From: Pseudomonas rubra
Lineage (GTDB): Bacteria; Pseudomonadota; Gammaproteobacteria; Pseudomonadales; Pseudomonadaceae
Length of the DNA: 64,000 nucleotides
Assembly (NCBI RefSeq): GCF_028656935.1
Contig: NZ_JAMDGZ010000048.1
Location: forward strand, 124,001-188,000
Reading direction: 5' to 3'
This document shows, one piece after another, positions 42,801 to 52,400 of this stretch. The position numbers were made by a program, and so were the translations under genes. Numbering within the stretch: position 1 is the stretch's first letter; every line of letters starts with the position of its first letter. The notes beneath the pieces are model-generated. The model searched no databases. It was not told where the DNA came from and saw only the letters and a list, made by a program, of their open reading frames with translations.

Positions 42801-42814
42801 TTGATCCAAGCCAG
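42801..42814 (-). promoter_or_regulatory. Possible ANR box upstream of hcnA
   Basis: On the minus strand CTGGC-TTGG-ATCAA has a perfect right half (ATCAA) of the FNR/ANR site and a weaker left half. A start point about 41 bp downstream would give a leader near 30 nt containing the Rsm site. Confidence 0.45.
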
Positions 42815-42851
42815 CTAATGGGTCTGCTTGCCAGACAAACCGACAAAAACA

Positions 42852-42872
42852 CAAAGCCCCCGGCAGGGGTTG
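42852..42872 (-). terminator. Orphan terminator-like hairpin upstream of hcn promoter
   Basis: Read on the minus strand, AACCCC-TGCCG-GGGGCTT is followed by TGTGTTTTTG. It terminates leftward transcription entering the hcn promoter, although no leftward gene lies between it and the rightward protease gene. Confidence 0.5.
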
Positions 42873-42978
42873 CATAGATAGTTGACGTGGAAGCAATTGG
42901 CGCTGCTACGGCTATAGTGCTTTCTGCTCAGGATCGAGGTGCTGCACGGCAGCGTTTTGCTAACCGGCTCACAATTTG

Positions 42979-43010
42979 CAGCCTCAGGCTGCCTCTTTGG
43001 TCTGAGGCTG
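42979..43010 (+). other. Hairpin in the leader region of the first protease gene
   Basis: CAGCCTCAG and CTGAGGCTG form a perfect 9 bp stem with a 14 nt loop, about 130 bp before the start codon. It may be part of the 5' untranslated region. Nothing else was recognised in the 406 bp hcnA-protease gap besides the sites listed. Confidence 0.45.
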
Positions 43011-43142
43011 AAGTAACCTGGCCTAGGGCGGGCAACCGCCTCTGCCTTGAAAGGGCCGCGAGCTTGCGGTCGAGTAATACAGCGACACACCGGTCGACCT
43101 GGGACGGGCGATCCAACAACAAAAACAAGAGAAGTCATCGAC

Positions 43143-46142
43143 ATGGATGTGAGATGCAATCAGCTCAAGACGCTGACGGGCACCCTGTGCCTGGCGTTCG
43201 CCACCGGGCTGCCGCTGTCGGCTGCAGCGGCCTATCAGGAGACTGGCCGCACGGGCGACCCCGCCAGCTGGCAGTCGGCCGAATACCAGCAGGACTGGGG
43301 CCTTGCGCGCATGCAGGCGAACCAGGCCTATGCCGCCGGGATCACCGGCGCCGGGGTCAGCATTGGCGCCCTGGACTCGGGTTTCGATGCCGCCCATCCA
43401 GAGGCCAGCCCCGGACGTTTTCACGCAGTTACCGCCACTGGCCAGTACCTGGACGGCACCGCGTTCAGTGTGTCCGGTGTGCTCAATGGCGCCAACGACG
43501 CCCATGGCACCCATGTCACCGGCACCATGGGCGCGGCCCGTGATGGCGTTGGCATGCAGGGCGTAGCCTTCAATGCCCAGGTGTACGTGGGCAACACCAA
43601 CAAAAACGACAAGTTCCTGTTCGGTACCGACCCCGATCCGCGGTATTTCAAGGCGGTCTACGATGCCATGGTGGATGCTGGGGCTCGGGCCATCAACAAC
43701 AGCTGGGGCAGCCAGCCCAAGGGTGTCAGCTACCAGACCCTGGGCGACTTGCGCGCCGCCTACGCCCAGCATTTCCAGCAGGACACCTGGCTCGACGCCG
43801 CTGGCGACGTGGCGCGTCGTGGCGTGATCAACGTGTTCAGCGCCGGCAACAGCGGTTATGCCAATGCCAGCGTGCGCTCGGCGCTGCCGTACTTCCAACC
43901 GGAGCTGGAAGGCCACTGGCTGGCGGTGTCGGGCCTGGACAAGAACAACCAGCAGAAATACAACCAGTGCGGCATCGCCAAGTACTGGTGCCTGGCGACC
44001 CCGGGTGCGGCGATCACCAGTACCGTGCCCGGTGGCGGCTACGCCACCTACAACGGCACCTCGATGGCCGCGCCCCATGCCACCGGGGCCTTGGCTCTGG
44101 TCATGGAGCGTTATCCCTACCTGAACAACCAGCAGGCCCTGCAGGTGCTGCTGACCACCTCGCGCCAGCTCGATGGCTCGCCGACCCAGGGGCCCAGCGA
44201 ACGGGTGGGCTGGGGCGTCCCGGACCTGGGCCGGGCGTTGCACGGCCCTGGGCAGTTACTGGGTGAGTTCGACGTCAACCTGGGGCGCGGTCAGGGCGAT
44301 ACCTGGAGCAACGGCATCTCCGATCAGGCCCTGGCGCAGCGTCAGGCCGAGGACGCCGCGGAACACCAAACCTGGCAGCAGACCCGCAAGGATCGCGGCT
44401 GGGAGAATGGCCTGGCACCGGGAGCCAGCCAGCAGGATCGCAGCGACTATGCGCTGGGCATGGCCCGGGACGCGGCTGCCGCGCAGCGGGTCTACCAGGG
44501 CAGTCTGGTCAAGTCCGGGGCCGGTTGGCTGGTGCTCACGGGTGACAGCAGCTACCGCGGCCCGACCCGGATCAATGGCGGGTTGCTGGTGGTCAACGGC
44601 AACCTGCAATCGGCGGTGGCGATCAACGCAGGCGGTACCCTGGGCGGCAACGGCCGGATCGGTGCCCTGACCGCCAGCGCCGGGGGTGTGGTGGCCCCGG
44701 GTAACTCTATCGGTACCTTGAATGTCGCCGGCAACCTGGACTTGCAGCCGGGCTCGACCTATCGGGTGGAGCTGTCGCCCACGGCCAGCGACCAACTCGT
44801 CGTTGGCGGCCTGGCCAGTGTCAGTGGCGCCAATCTCAGCCTGGAGCCTCAGGCTCAGCCGAACCTGTTGGCCGGTGGCCCGGTATCCAGCCTGGTGGGA
44901 CGCCAGTTCGACATCCTGCAGGCTGCGGGTGGCGTCAATGGGCGCTTCGCCCAGGTCCAGCCCAGCTACCTGTTTCTGGGGACCGTACTCGATTATTCGG
45001 CCAACGGCGTGCAGCTGGATGTGACGCGCAGCGCCACGACGTTCGCCAGTGTCGGTACCACGGCCAACCAGCGCTCCAGCGGCGACGCCGTGGAGCGGCT
45101 GGGACCGGGCAATCCCGTGTATGAAAGCCTGCTGCTCTTGACCTCGGTGGACCAGGCCCGGGACGGCCTGGGGCAGCTGTCCGGGGAGATTTACCCGGCA
45201 CTGGACTCGATGCTGCTCAGCCAGGGCTCGGTCTTGCGCGATGCCTTGGGCGAGCGTTTGCAAGGTCCTGCACTGACTGCCAACGCGCCCGGAACGAGCG
45301 CGAGTGAGCCTGGTTCGACCCAGCTCTGGCTCAAGGGCCTGGGCAGTTGGGGACGGATCGAGGGCGTGCAGGGCAGCGAGTCCTATACCAGTTCCCTGGG
45401 CGGCATGCTGCTGGGCCTGGATCGTGACCTTGACGAGCAGACCCGGGCCGGCCTGGCCGCAGGCTACAGCGACAGCTCCCTGGGCATGGGTGGCAGCCAC
45501 TCCCGAGCCACGGTCGACAGCTACCACCTGGGCGCCTACGCCCGCCACGACCTGGACCAGCTGCGCTTGAGCCTGGGCGGCAGCTACAGCTGGCACCGTG
45601 CCGAGGTCCGGCGCGACTTGGCCTATGGCGAGGTGTCCGGCCGCCAGCGCGCACGGGTTGATGCCCGCAGCCAACAGCTGTTTGCCGAGGCCGCCTATCG
45701 CCTGCCTTTGTCGGCGCTGCAGTTGGAGCCCTTCGCCAACCTGACCTACCAGCACCTGGACCGCGATGCCTTCCATGAAAAGGGCGACGCCGCGGCGCTG
45801 CAGGCTGGCGACGAGCAGCGTGATGCCTGGCTCAGCACCCTGGGCCTGCGTGGGCGCCAGCAATGGCAACTGAGCCCGCAGCAGGACCTGCAACTGGCGG
45901 CGAGCCTGGGCTGGCAGCACCGCCTGAGCGGGACCCAGGATCGCGAGCACCTGGCCTTTACCGGTAGCAACCTGCCGTTCCGGGTGGAGACTGCGCCGGC
46001 CTTGCGCGATGCCGCGCTAGTAGGGCTCCAGGCTCGGGTGGGGCTGACCCGCGACCTGGACCTGAGCCTGGACTACCAAGGGCGCCTGGCCAGCCGTGAG
46101 CAACAGCATGGCGCGGGCCTCAACCTGCAATGGCGTTTCTGA
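43143..46142 (+). CDS. Subtilisin-type autotransporter serine protease 1
   Basis: 999 residues from the ATG at 43143. Signal peptide to about residue 30 (cut after AAAA). S8 protease domain about 45-400 with Asp78 (GALDSG), His121 (NDAHGTH), oxyanion Asn236 (FSAGNSG) and Ser307 (YNGTSMAAPHATG), all present. A linker with a passenger-associated repeat (GNLQSAVAINAGGTLGGNGR, about 475-560) leads to a C-terminal autotransporter barrel (about 725-999) ending in Phe (LNLQWRF). Type Va secreted, surface-displayed or released protease. It is followed by a paralogue 101 bp downstream. Confidence 0.93.
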   Translation: MDVRCNQLKTLTGTLCLAFATGLPLSAAAAYQETGRTGDPASWQSAEYQQDWGLARMQANQAYAAGITGAGVSIGALDSGFDAAHPEASPGRFHAVTATGQYLDGTAFSVSGVLNGANDAHGTHVTGTMGAARDGVGMQGVAFNAQVYVGNTNKNDKFLFGTDPDPRYFKAVYDAMVDAGARAINNSWGSQPKGVSYQTLGDLRAAYAQHFQQDTWLDAAGDVARRGVINVFSAGNSGYANASVRSALPYFQPELEGHWLAVSGLDKNNQQKYNQCGIAKYWCLATPGAAITSTVPGGGYATYNGTSMAAPHATGALALVMERYPYLNNQQALQVLLTTSRQLDGSPTQGPSERVGWGVPDLGRALHGPGQLLGEFDVNLGRGQGDTWSNGISDQALAQRQAEDAAEHQTWQQTRKDRGWENGLAPGASQQDRSDYALGMARDAAAAQRVYQGSLVKSGAGWLVLTGDSSYRGPTRINGGLLVVNGNLQSAVAINAGGTLGGNGRIGALTASAGGVVAPGNSIGTLNVAGNLDLQPGSTYRVELSPTASDQLVVGGLASVSGANLSLEPQAQPNLLAGGPVSSLVGRQFDILQAAGGVNGRFAQVQPSYLFLGTVLDYSANGVQLDVTRSATTFASVGTTANQRSSGDAVERLGPGNPVYESLLLLTSVDQARDGLGQLSGEIYPALDSMLLSQGSVLRDALGERLQGPALTANAPGTSASEPGSTQLWLKGLGSWGRIEGVQGSESYTSSLGGMLLGLDRDLDEQTRAGLAAGYSDSSLGMGGSHSRATVDSYHLGAYARHDLDQLRLSLGGSYSWHRAEVRRDLAYGEVSGRQRARVDARSQQLFAEAAYRLPLSALQLEPFANLTYQHLDRDAFHEKGDAAALQAGDEQRDAWLSTLGLRGRQQWQLSPQQDLQLAASLGWQHRLSGTQDREHLAFTGSNLPFRVETAPALRDAALVGLQARVGLTRDLDLSLDYQGRLASREQQHGAGLNLQWRF

Positions 46143-46243
46143 AGCGCTGTGGCGCGGATGGGGCCAAGGGCTCGCCGGCCAGGCGTTGCAATACGGAGTT
46201 TGACCAACGCAGTTTTTTATCAACGCAGCTAAGGAAGGTTGTA

Positions 46244-49200
46244 GTGAAGCAAGTCAAAAAGGATGACAGCGCGCTTGGGCAGGGCTGTGCCCTGGCCCCT
46301 CTGGGTCGGATATTGGTGGGCTGGGCGGCGCTAATGGGCACGGCCCAGGCCGCGCCCTACGTGGAGAGTGGCCGGTTGGGCGACGCCAGCAGTTGGCGCA
46401 GCAGTGAATTCAAGGCCGATTGGGGGCTGGGGGCTATCCACGCCGACAGCGCCTATGCCGCCGGTTACAGCGGCAAGGGGGTCAAGCTTGGGATCTTCGA
46501 CCAGCCGGTGTACGCCCCGCACCCCGAGTTCGCCGGCAAGGACAAGATAGTGACCCTGGTCACCAGCGGCATTCGCCAGTACACCGACCCCTACATCCCG
46601 GTGAAAGCCGGTGATGCCTTCCGCTACGACGGTAGTCCTTCGGTGGGCTCGGACGGCAAGCTCGGCTCCCATGGCACCCACGTCGGCGGGATCGCCGCCG
46701 GCAACCGTGACGGCGTGCAGATGCATGGCGTGGCCTTCGCTGCGCAGATCATCAGCGCCGACAATGGCGACCCCGGCCCCGAGGATGGCATCGTCCTGGG
46801 CAACGATGGCGCGGTGTACAAGGCCGGCTGGGACAGCCTGGTGACCAGCGGCGCGCGGATCATCAACAACAGCTGGGGCATCGGCATCACCGATCGTTTC
46901 GCCAAGGGCGGTCGCAACCCGGACTTCGCGCATTTCACCGTGGACGATGCCCGGGCACAGTTCGCACAGATCCAGCCGCTGCTGGGCACCTTGCCCGGTG
47001 GCGCCTATGACGGCGCCATCGCCGCCGCCCGCAGCGGGGTCCTGACGATCTTCGCCGCCGGCAACGACTACAACCTGAACAACCCCGATGCGATTGCCGG
47101 GCTGGGCTATTTCGTCCCGGAGATCGCCCCCAACTGGCTAACCGTGGCGGCGTTGCAGCAGAACCCCGACACCAGCAGCGCCAACCCGTACCTGATCAGC
47201 ACGTTCTCTTCGCGCTGCGGCTATACCGCAAGCTTCTGCGTATCGGCCCCCGGCACCCGGATCTACAGTGCGGTGATTGGCGGCACCAGCCTGGCAGACC
47301 TGACCCAGGGCTACGCCAACAAGAACGGTACGTCCATGGCCGCACCCCATGCCGCCGGTGCGGCGGCGGTGCTGATGGAGCGCTTCCCCTACATGAGCGG
47401 CGCACAGATCGCAAGCGTGCTGCGCACCACCGCCACCGACGTCGGCGCACCTGGCATCGATGCCTTGTACGGCTGGGGCATGATCAACCTGGACAAGGGT
47501 ATCCGTGGCCCAGGCATGTTGGTCACCGAACAGGACATTCCCGAGGAGTACCGCATCGCCGGTGGCTACGGCGCGAGCCAGTTCGTAGCCGATCTGCCGG
47601 GTATCGGCGCCCTGGTGGATGCCGGCAAGCCGACCCAGCGGCGCTGCAACGACCTGAGCTGCATGCTGGACCTGTGGAGCAACGATATCTCTGGCCATGG
47701 CGGCCTGACCAAGCTGGGCATCGGCACCTTGGTGCTCACCGGTAACAACACCTACTCCGGCCCGACCCTGGTCAACCAGGGACGGCTGGCGGTCGATGGT
47801 TCGCTGCAATCGGCGGTGACGGTCAATGCCGGCGGCGTGCTGGGCGGCAATGGCCGGATCGGCGCGCTGGTGGCCAACGCCGGCGGCGTGGTGGCGCCAG
47901 GCAACTCCATCGGCACCTTGCACGTGAGTTCCGACGTGACCTTCCAGCCAGGTTCGACCTATGCCGTGGAGGTGGATACCACTGGCAGCGACCGCCTGGT
48001 CAGCGATGGCAAGGCTTCCCTGGGCGGTGCGAACCTGGCCCTGGATCTGCAGAACCCCGGGGTTTCGCTGCAGTCCCAGCAGACAACGAGCCTGGTGGGG
48101 CGTCAGTTCGACATCCTGGATGCTGCGGGCGGCGTGCAGGGCGGTTTCGCCACTGTGCAGTCCAACTCACTGTTCCTCGGGGGTGGCTTGGCCTATACCG
48201 GCAGCGGGGTGCGGTTGGCGGTGCAGCGTAACGCCACTTCCTTCTCCAGTGTTGGCCTGACCGCCAACCAGCGTTCGGTGGCCGCAGCCGCCGATCTGCT
48301 CGGCGCAGGCAACCCGGTCTACGAGAGCCTGCTGTGGTCGGCCGATGCTGGCAGCGCCCAGCAGGCTTTCGATCAACTGTCCGGGGAAATCCACCCGGCG
48401 GTGGGCAACCTGTTGATCAACGACAGCCGCCAGTTGCGCGACGCCGTCGGCGAGCGTACCCGCCAGCAAGGTATCGCCGCCGCGCCGGCCGTGGAAGGCC
48501 AGGGCAACGGCCTGTGGGTCAAGGCCCTGGGGGCCTGGGGCAAGGCTGACGGTGATTCCGGTCGGGCGCGCTATAGCAGTTCCATTGGCGGCATGTTGCT
48601 GGGGGTCGACGGGCAGATGAGCGAGGACACCCGTATCGGGGTCTTCACCGGCTACAGCGACAGTTCGCTGAGCATGGGCGATGGTCGTCATTCCTCGGCC
48701 AGTGTCGATAGCTACCATCTGGGTGCTTATGTCGGCAAGGAACTGGAGCAGATGCGCCTGAGCCTGGGCGGCAGCCACAGCTGGCACCGGATCGAGACCA
48801 AGCGCGAGTTGCAGTACAACGAGGTCAGCGATCGCCAGAAGAGCAAGCGCGATGCCCAGAGCACGCAGGTGTTCGGCGAGGCGGCATGGAAGGTCGCACT
48901 GCCGAGCATGGCGCTGGAGCCGTTCGCCAACCTGGCCTATGTGCATATAGCCAGCGACAGCTTCAAGGAACATGGCGGCGCTGCTGCGCTCAAGGGTGGG
49001 CAGGATAACCGCGATGCCTGGCTCTCGACCCTGGGCATGCGCGCCGGCAAGCAACTGCAATTGTCCAGCGGCCAGGCGGTGGAGCTTTCCGCCACCCTGG
49101 GCTGGCAGCACAACCTGAGCTCCACCGGGGCCGACCAGCACCTGGCCTTCGCTGGCCAGGGCGACACCTACAACGTCCAGGCGCTGTCTCTGGATCGTGA

Positions 49201-49333
49201 TGCGGCGGTGGTCGGTGCACGGGCGGGGATCGCCCTGGGTCGCCAGGCCCGGGTCAACCTGGACTACAACGGGCTGCTGGGGAGTCGCGACAAGAGCCAC
49301 GGGGTCGGTCTGACCCTGGATTGGGCGTTCTAA
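46244..49333 (+). CDS. Subtilisin-type autotransporter serine protease 2
   Basis: 1029 residues, starting at GTG 46244 (MKQVKKDDSA) behind AAGGAAGG. The open frame reaches 46130 but those codons lie inside gene 1's end and lack a ribosome-binding site. Signal peptide to about residue 36 (GTAQA|AP). Catalytic Asp86 (GIFDQPVY), His143 (GSHGTHVGG), Asn274 (AAGND) and Ser364 (NGTSMAAPHAAG). The passenger-associated repeat and barrel are nearly the same as in gene 1 (NAGGVVAPGNSIGTL in both), ending LTLDWAF. Tandem duplicate with a more diverged protease domain. Confidence 0.93.
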   Translation: MKQVKKDDSALGQGCALAPLGRILVGWAALMGTAQAAPYVESGRLGDASSWRSSEFKADWGLGAIHADSAYAAGYSGKGVKLGIFDQPVYAPHPEFAGKDKIVTLVTSGIRQYTDPYIPVKAGDAFRYDGSPSVGSDGKLGSHGTHVGGIAAGNRDGVQMHGVAFAAQIISADNGDPGPEDGIVLGNDGAVYKAGWDSLVTSGARIINNSWGIGITDRFAKGGRNPDFAHFTVDDARAQFAQIQPLLGTLPGGAYDGAIAAARSGVLTIFAAGNDYNLNNPDAIAGLGYFVPEIAPNWLTVAALQQNPDTSSANPYLISTFSSRCGYTASFCVSAPGTRIYSAVIGGTSLADLTQGYANKNGTSMAAPHAAGAAAVLMERFPYMSGAQIASVLRTTATDVGAPGIDALYGWGMINLDKGIRGPGMLVTEQDIPEEYRIAGGYGASQFVADLPGIGALVDAGKPTQRRCNDLSCMLDLWSNDISGHGGLTKLGIGTLVLTGNNTYSGPTLVNQGRLAVDGSLQSAVTVNAGGVLGGNGRIGALVANAGGVVAPGNSIGTLHVSSDVTFQPGSTYAVEVDTTGSDRLVSDGKASLGGANLALDLQNPGVSLQSQQTTSLVGRQFDILDAAGGVQGGFATVQSNSLFLGGGLAYTGSGVRLAVQRNATSFSSVGLTANQRSVAAAADLLGAGNPVYESLLWSADAGSAQQAFDQLSGEIHPAVGNLLINDSRQLRDAVGERTRQQGIAAAPAVEGQGNGLWVKALGAWGKADGDSGRARYSSSIGGMLLGVDGQMSEDTRIGVFTGYSDSSLSMGDGRHSSASVDSYHLGAYVGKELEQMRLSLGGSHSWHRIETKRELQYNEVSDRQKSKRDAQSTQVFGEAAWKVALPSMALEPFANLAYVHIASDSFKEHGGAAALKGGQDNRDAWLSTLGMRAGKQLQLSSGQAVELSATLGWQHNLSSTGADQHLAFAGQGDTYNVQALSLDRDAAVVGARAGIALGRQARVNLDYNGLLGSRDKSHGVGLTLDWAF

Positions 49334-49401
49334 GGCCCCACTAAGGACCAGAGGCATCGCAGGAGACGGTGGGATAGACCTCACCGGCTCTGGATTTTGA
49401 G

Positions 49402-49416
49402 AATTAAAACTGTCGC
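49402..49416 (+). repeat. Left copy of a 15 bp inverted repeat bracketing the two-partner locus
   Basis: AATTAAAACTGTCGC is perfectly repeated in inverted orientation at 56975-56989, 7.6 kb away. Confidence 0.6.
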
Positions 49417-49456
49417 AGCCACAAAGTCGGCAAAACGGATTGCACAGGTCAATTAA

Positions 49457-49482
49457 GGCCGCCCCCGAACAGGAGGGCGGCC
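49457..49482. terminator. Hairpin between protease 2 and tpsA
   Basis: GGCCGCCC/GGGCGGCC, an 8 bp GC-only stem with a 10 nt loop, lies between the convergent stops. On the minus strand it is followed by TTAATT, so it mainly ends the tpsA transcript. Confidence 0.7.
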
Positions 49483-49488
49483 CGTGCC

Positions 49489-52400
49489 TCATGGTATTTT
49501 CTGGTCGATTCCGGCTTGCAGCAACTGGCTGTCACTGTGGCCGCCTAAACGCAGCGGGCCAACGTTGAACAACTGGTCCTTTTGGGTGGCTTCGTCCTGG
49601 TTGCGGGTCAGTTCCTTGATGCTGCCCGTGATCTGGGTGAGCTGCGACGTGGACAGGTTGAGCCCGACATTCGCGCGATAGTCCGAACCGGCCAGAGCCG
49701 TGCTCGTTACCTTGGAACCGCCCAATTCGACGCGACCCTCGCTGGCACCGATGCGGGCACCGGTGAGCTGGGTTTCGCCGCCGACCTGCAGATTGATTCC
49801 CTGCTGAGCGTTGATCCCTGAGGCCTGTTCCACGCGGTTCTTGCTCTCGTGGCTGACGTTCAGGTTCAAGCTGGGGGTATAGGAGGTGGTGCCGCTCTTG
49901 TCGCCGAACAGCACCTCTTCAGCGGTGTTGGCCACCTTGCTGCCGGTGGTGGTGTTCTCGCTGACCGAGTAGCTGTCGCTGGTTTTCGGCCAGAAACGCT
50001 CTTTCAGGCTGGAGAAGCTATTGCCCACGGCGTCGGCTTTGTCGGCCAGGTAGTTCTTGGTCTTGTCCATGCCGCTGCCAAAAGCGCCACGTGGTTCAGG
50101 GTTGACGTCGTAGCTGCCGCTGCGGCTGAGTTTCTCCCCCAGGCGCTCCTTGGCGTCGCTGGCCTTGGCGACCAGGCTGTCCTTGGCCGAGCCGAGTTTG
50201 TCGACGCCCGTGTCGACTGCGTTTTCCAGCTTCTCGCGATTTGACTGGAAAGCTTCCTCTGCCTTGGCTTGCAAGGTGTCCTCAAGAGGACCTGTCGCGC
50301 CGGTTATCTTGTTCACCAGCCCAGGCTGATTTTTCTCCACCTCCAGTTTGGCGTCGAAATTGACCTGGGTGCTGTTCAGATGGTCTTGACGACTCAGGAC
50401 CTTCAGATCGCCAATGATGGCTCCGTTGACCTGTTGTGCATCGATGCGTGCACCAGCCAGATAGACGTCGTCGGCGCTATTAAGGGTGACCTGATTGGCC
50501 TTGATTACGCTGTTATGCTGAGTGACACCTTGAGTGAAGTCGACGTCGACTTTGGCAGAGGCGTTGGTTCCAAGGTCGACCTTCGGCGAGTCATGTGCGA
50601 GTGCATCGGCCATGGTGGTTTTGCCGAGTTTGATACCGCCACCCAGGTCTACGCCCCAGTTGGAGTGTGACTGTGTGGACTGCGCTGACTCTTGGTAGAT
50701 GCCTCCTTGAGTGGCTGTCAGCGTTACCTCAGGCGCCTCAATCTGCGTGCCTTGAAGGTGAATCGCATTGTCGCCTTTCGCGTTGCTCTTCAGCAGAACT
50801 TGACCGTTGCTGTACAGCGTTGAGCCGTGTTGGGTCTGGTCATTTTCTGCGCCCTGGCCAATGTTGAAATTGGCGCTGAAGTTGACGTTTTTGCTACTGC
50901 TCTCTTCGCCGCTGGTTTTACCGCCACCAGCCGTGAAGCCACCACCCAGGTTGCTGGCATTGCTACTGTGAGTATCGACAGCGGCCTGCAGGTCAAGCTT
51001 GCCACCGGCATTCAGACTGATATCGCCGGTGGGGTGTTCGGCATTGCCGATCTGGGTACCTTGTAATGTCAGATTACTGATACTGGTGAGCTCGACCGGT
51101 CCTTGGCCCTGGATGCTAGCGATCCGCGCCTGAGTGTCCTGTTGATTGTTGGCCTTGTGGTCCAATTGCAGACTGGCGCCCAGATTGAAGTCCTTTTCGT
51201 TGGCGCCCGGCTTGAGGCCAAAACTCAATGAGGCGTTCCCAGTCACGCTGGACTCACTGCTACTCTTACGGTCGTTGGCTTGCTCCAGTGCCAGTTCACC
51301 GCCGGTCTTGATGCTTACGCCACCCAGTTTCCCGTCGAACTGACTGCCTTCGAAGCGCCCGTCGCCTTTGAGATCAATGTTGACCCCCTGGCTGCCGGCA
51401 TAGCTGCCCACTTGGGCTGTTTCGGTGCTGCTGGTTACGTTACTACTGCCGCCAGCACCGCTGCCGCGGATACTCACGTCGTTGAGGGTGTTGGTATAAA
51501 CCCGCACACCGACGGTGGCGTCCACGCTCTGCTCGCTGCGGTGCTGGGTATTGCTGGTCGCGCTGGCTTGCAGGCTACGTGCACTTATCTTCAGAGCGCC
51601 ATCTGTTGCTTGGTACTGGGTGCCTTGATCGCTCATCTGGCCAGTTGCATTAACTTCTACCTGGCTGCCGCTGAGTTGGCTGACTACTGCTGTGTTGCTA
51701 CTTTCGTTGAGTTGACGGTTCTGGTGACCGATGTCGATATCGAGACCAGCGTTGGGTTGCTCCAGATCATCGAATGAGCTGAGTTCATCGAAATTGCCCT
51801 GGGCTATGTCTTGAATGGCTTTCGCTACAGGCTTGGTGAGCCCTTTATATTCAACGTTGGCGCCGACATCCACTCTCCAGTTGTTCTCCTTGTGGTCGCT
51901 GGTTTCGCTGTTGCGGGCGGCTTTGTTGTCGATTTCGGTGGCGTTGACCAGCAGTGTGCCTTGGGCCTTAACTTTTGCACCTTCAGTGCTAAGGCGGTTG
52001 TCGGCGTTGATGGTCAGGTTGCCCTTTGCCTCAATATTGCTGGTTTGCGCAGTGCTTTTACTGCTGCTGTCCTGAGTCTTGTTGTGGGCAACTTCGATAC
52101 CGTTGCCAGCACGCTCGATGCCGCCTGTGTAATAGAAACCGCCGCCAGTGGTAGTGGTGTCGCTGTGCTTCTCTTGTGTGTGGTCCGAAGCCAGCAGTTG
52201 GACATTTTTCCCGCTCAGGTTAGCTGCACCAGCCGTAGCCTTCAGGGCGCTGCTTTCAATACGCAGATCCTCGTCTGCCTTGACCGTCAGGGTGCCGCCG
52301 GTGAGGCTGGAGGCCTGTTGCTGAGTACGGGTGGTGCTCTCGTTTTGCTGCTTATCCTGGTAGTGAACGCCGGCTCGGTACTGGTCGGTATCCGCTGCGT

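Noticed and set aside
42879..42920. Sigma-70 or sigma-54 promoter for the first protease (TTGACG ... TATAGT; GG-N10-GC)
   Set aside because: The -35/-10 spacing is about 25 bp and the sigma-54 match is limited to the GG/GC core, so neither is convincing.
43023..45950. Long minus-strand open frames opposite the first protease gene
   Set aside because: They mirror a protein with intact catalytic triad and barrel. Their composition (Gly, Val, His, Gln rich) is typical of antisense frames.
48167..49492. Minus-strand 441-codon frame opposite the second protease
   Set aside because: Antisense of the autotransporter barrel; no ribosome-binding site and no domain.
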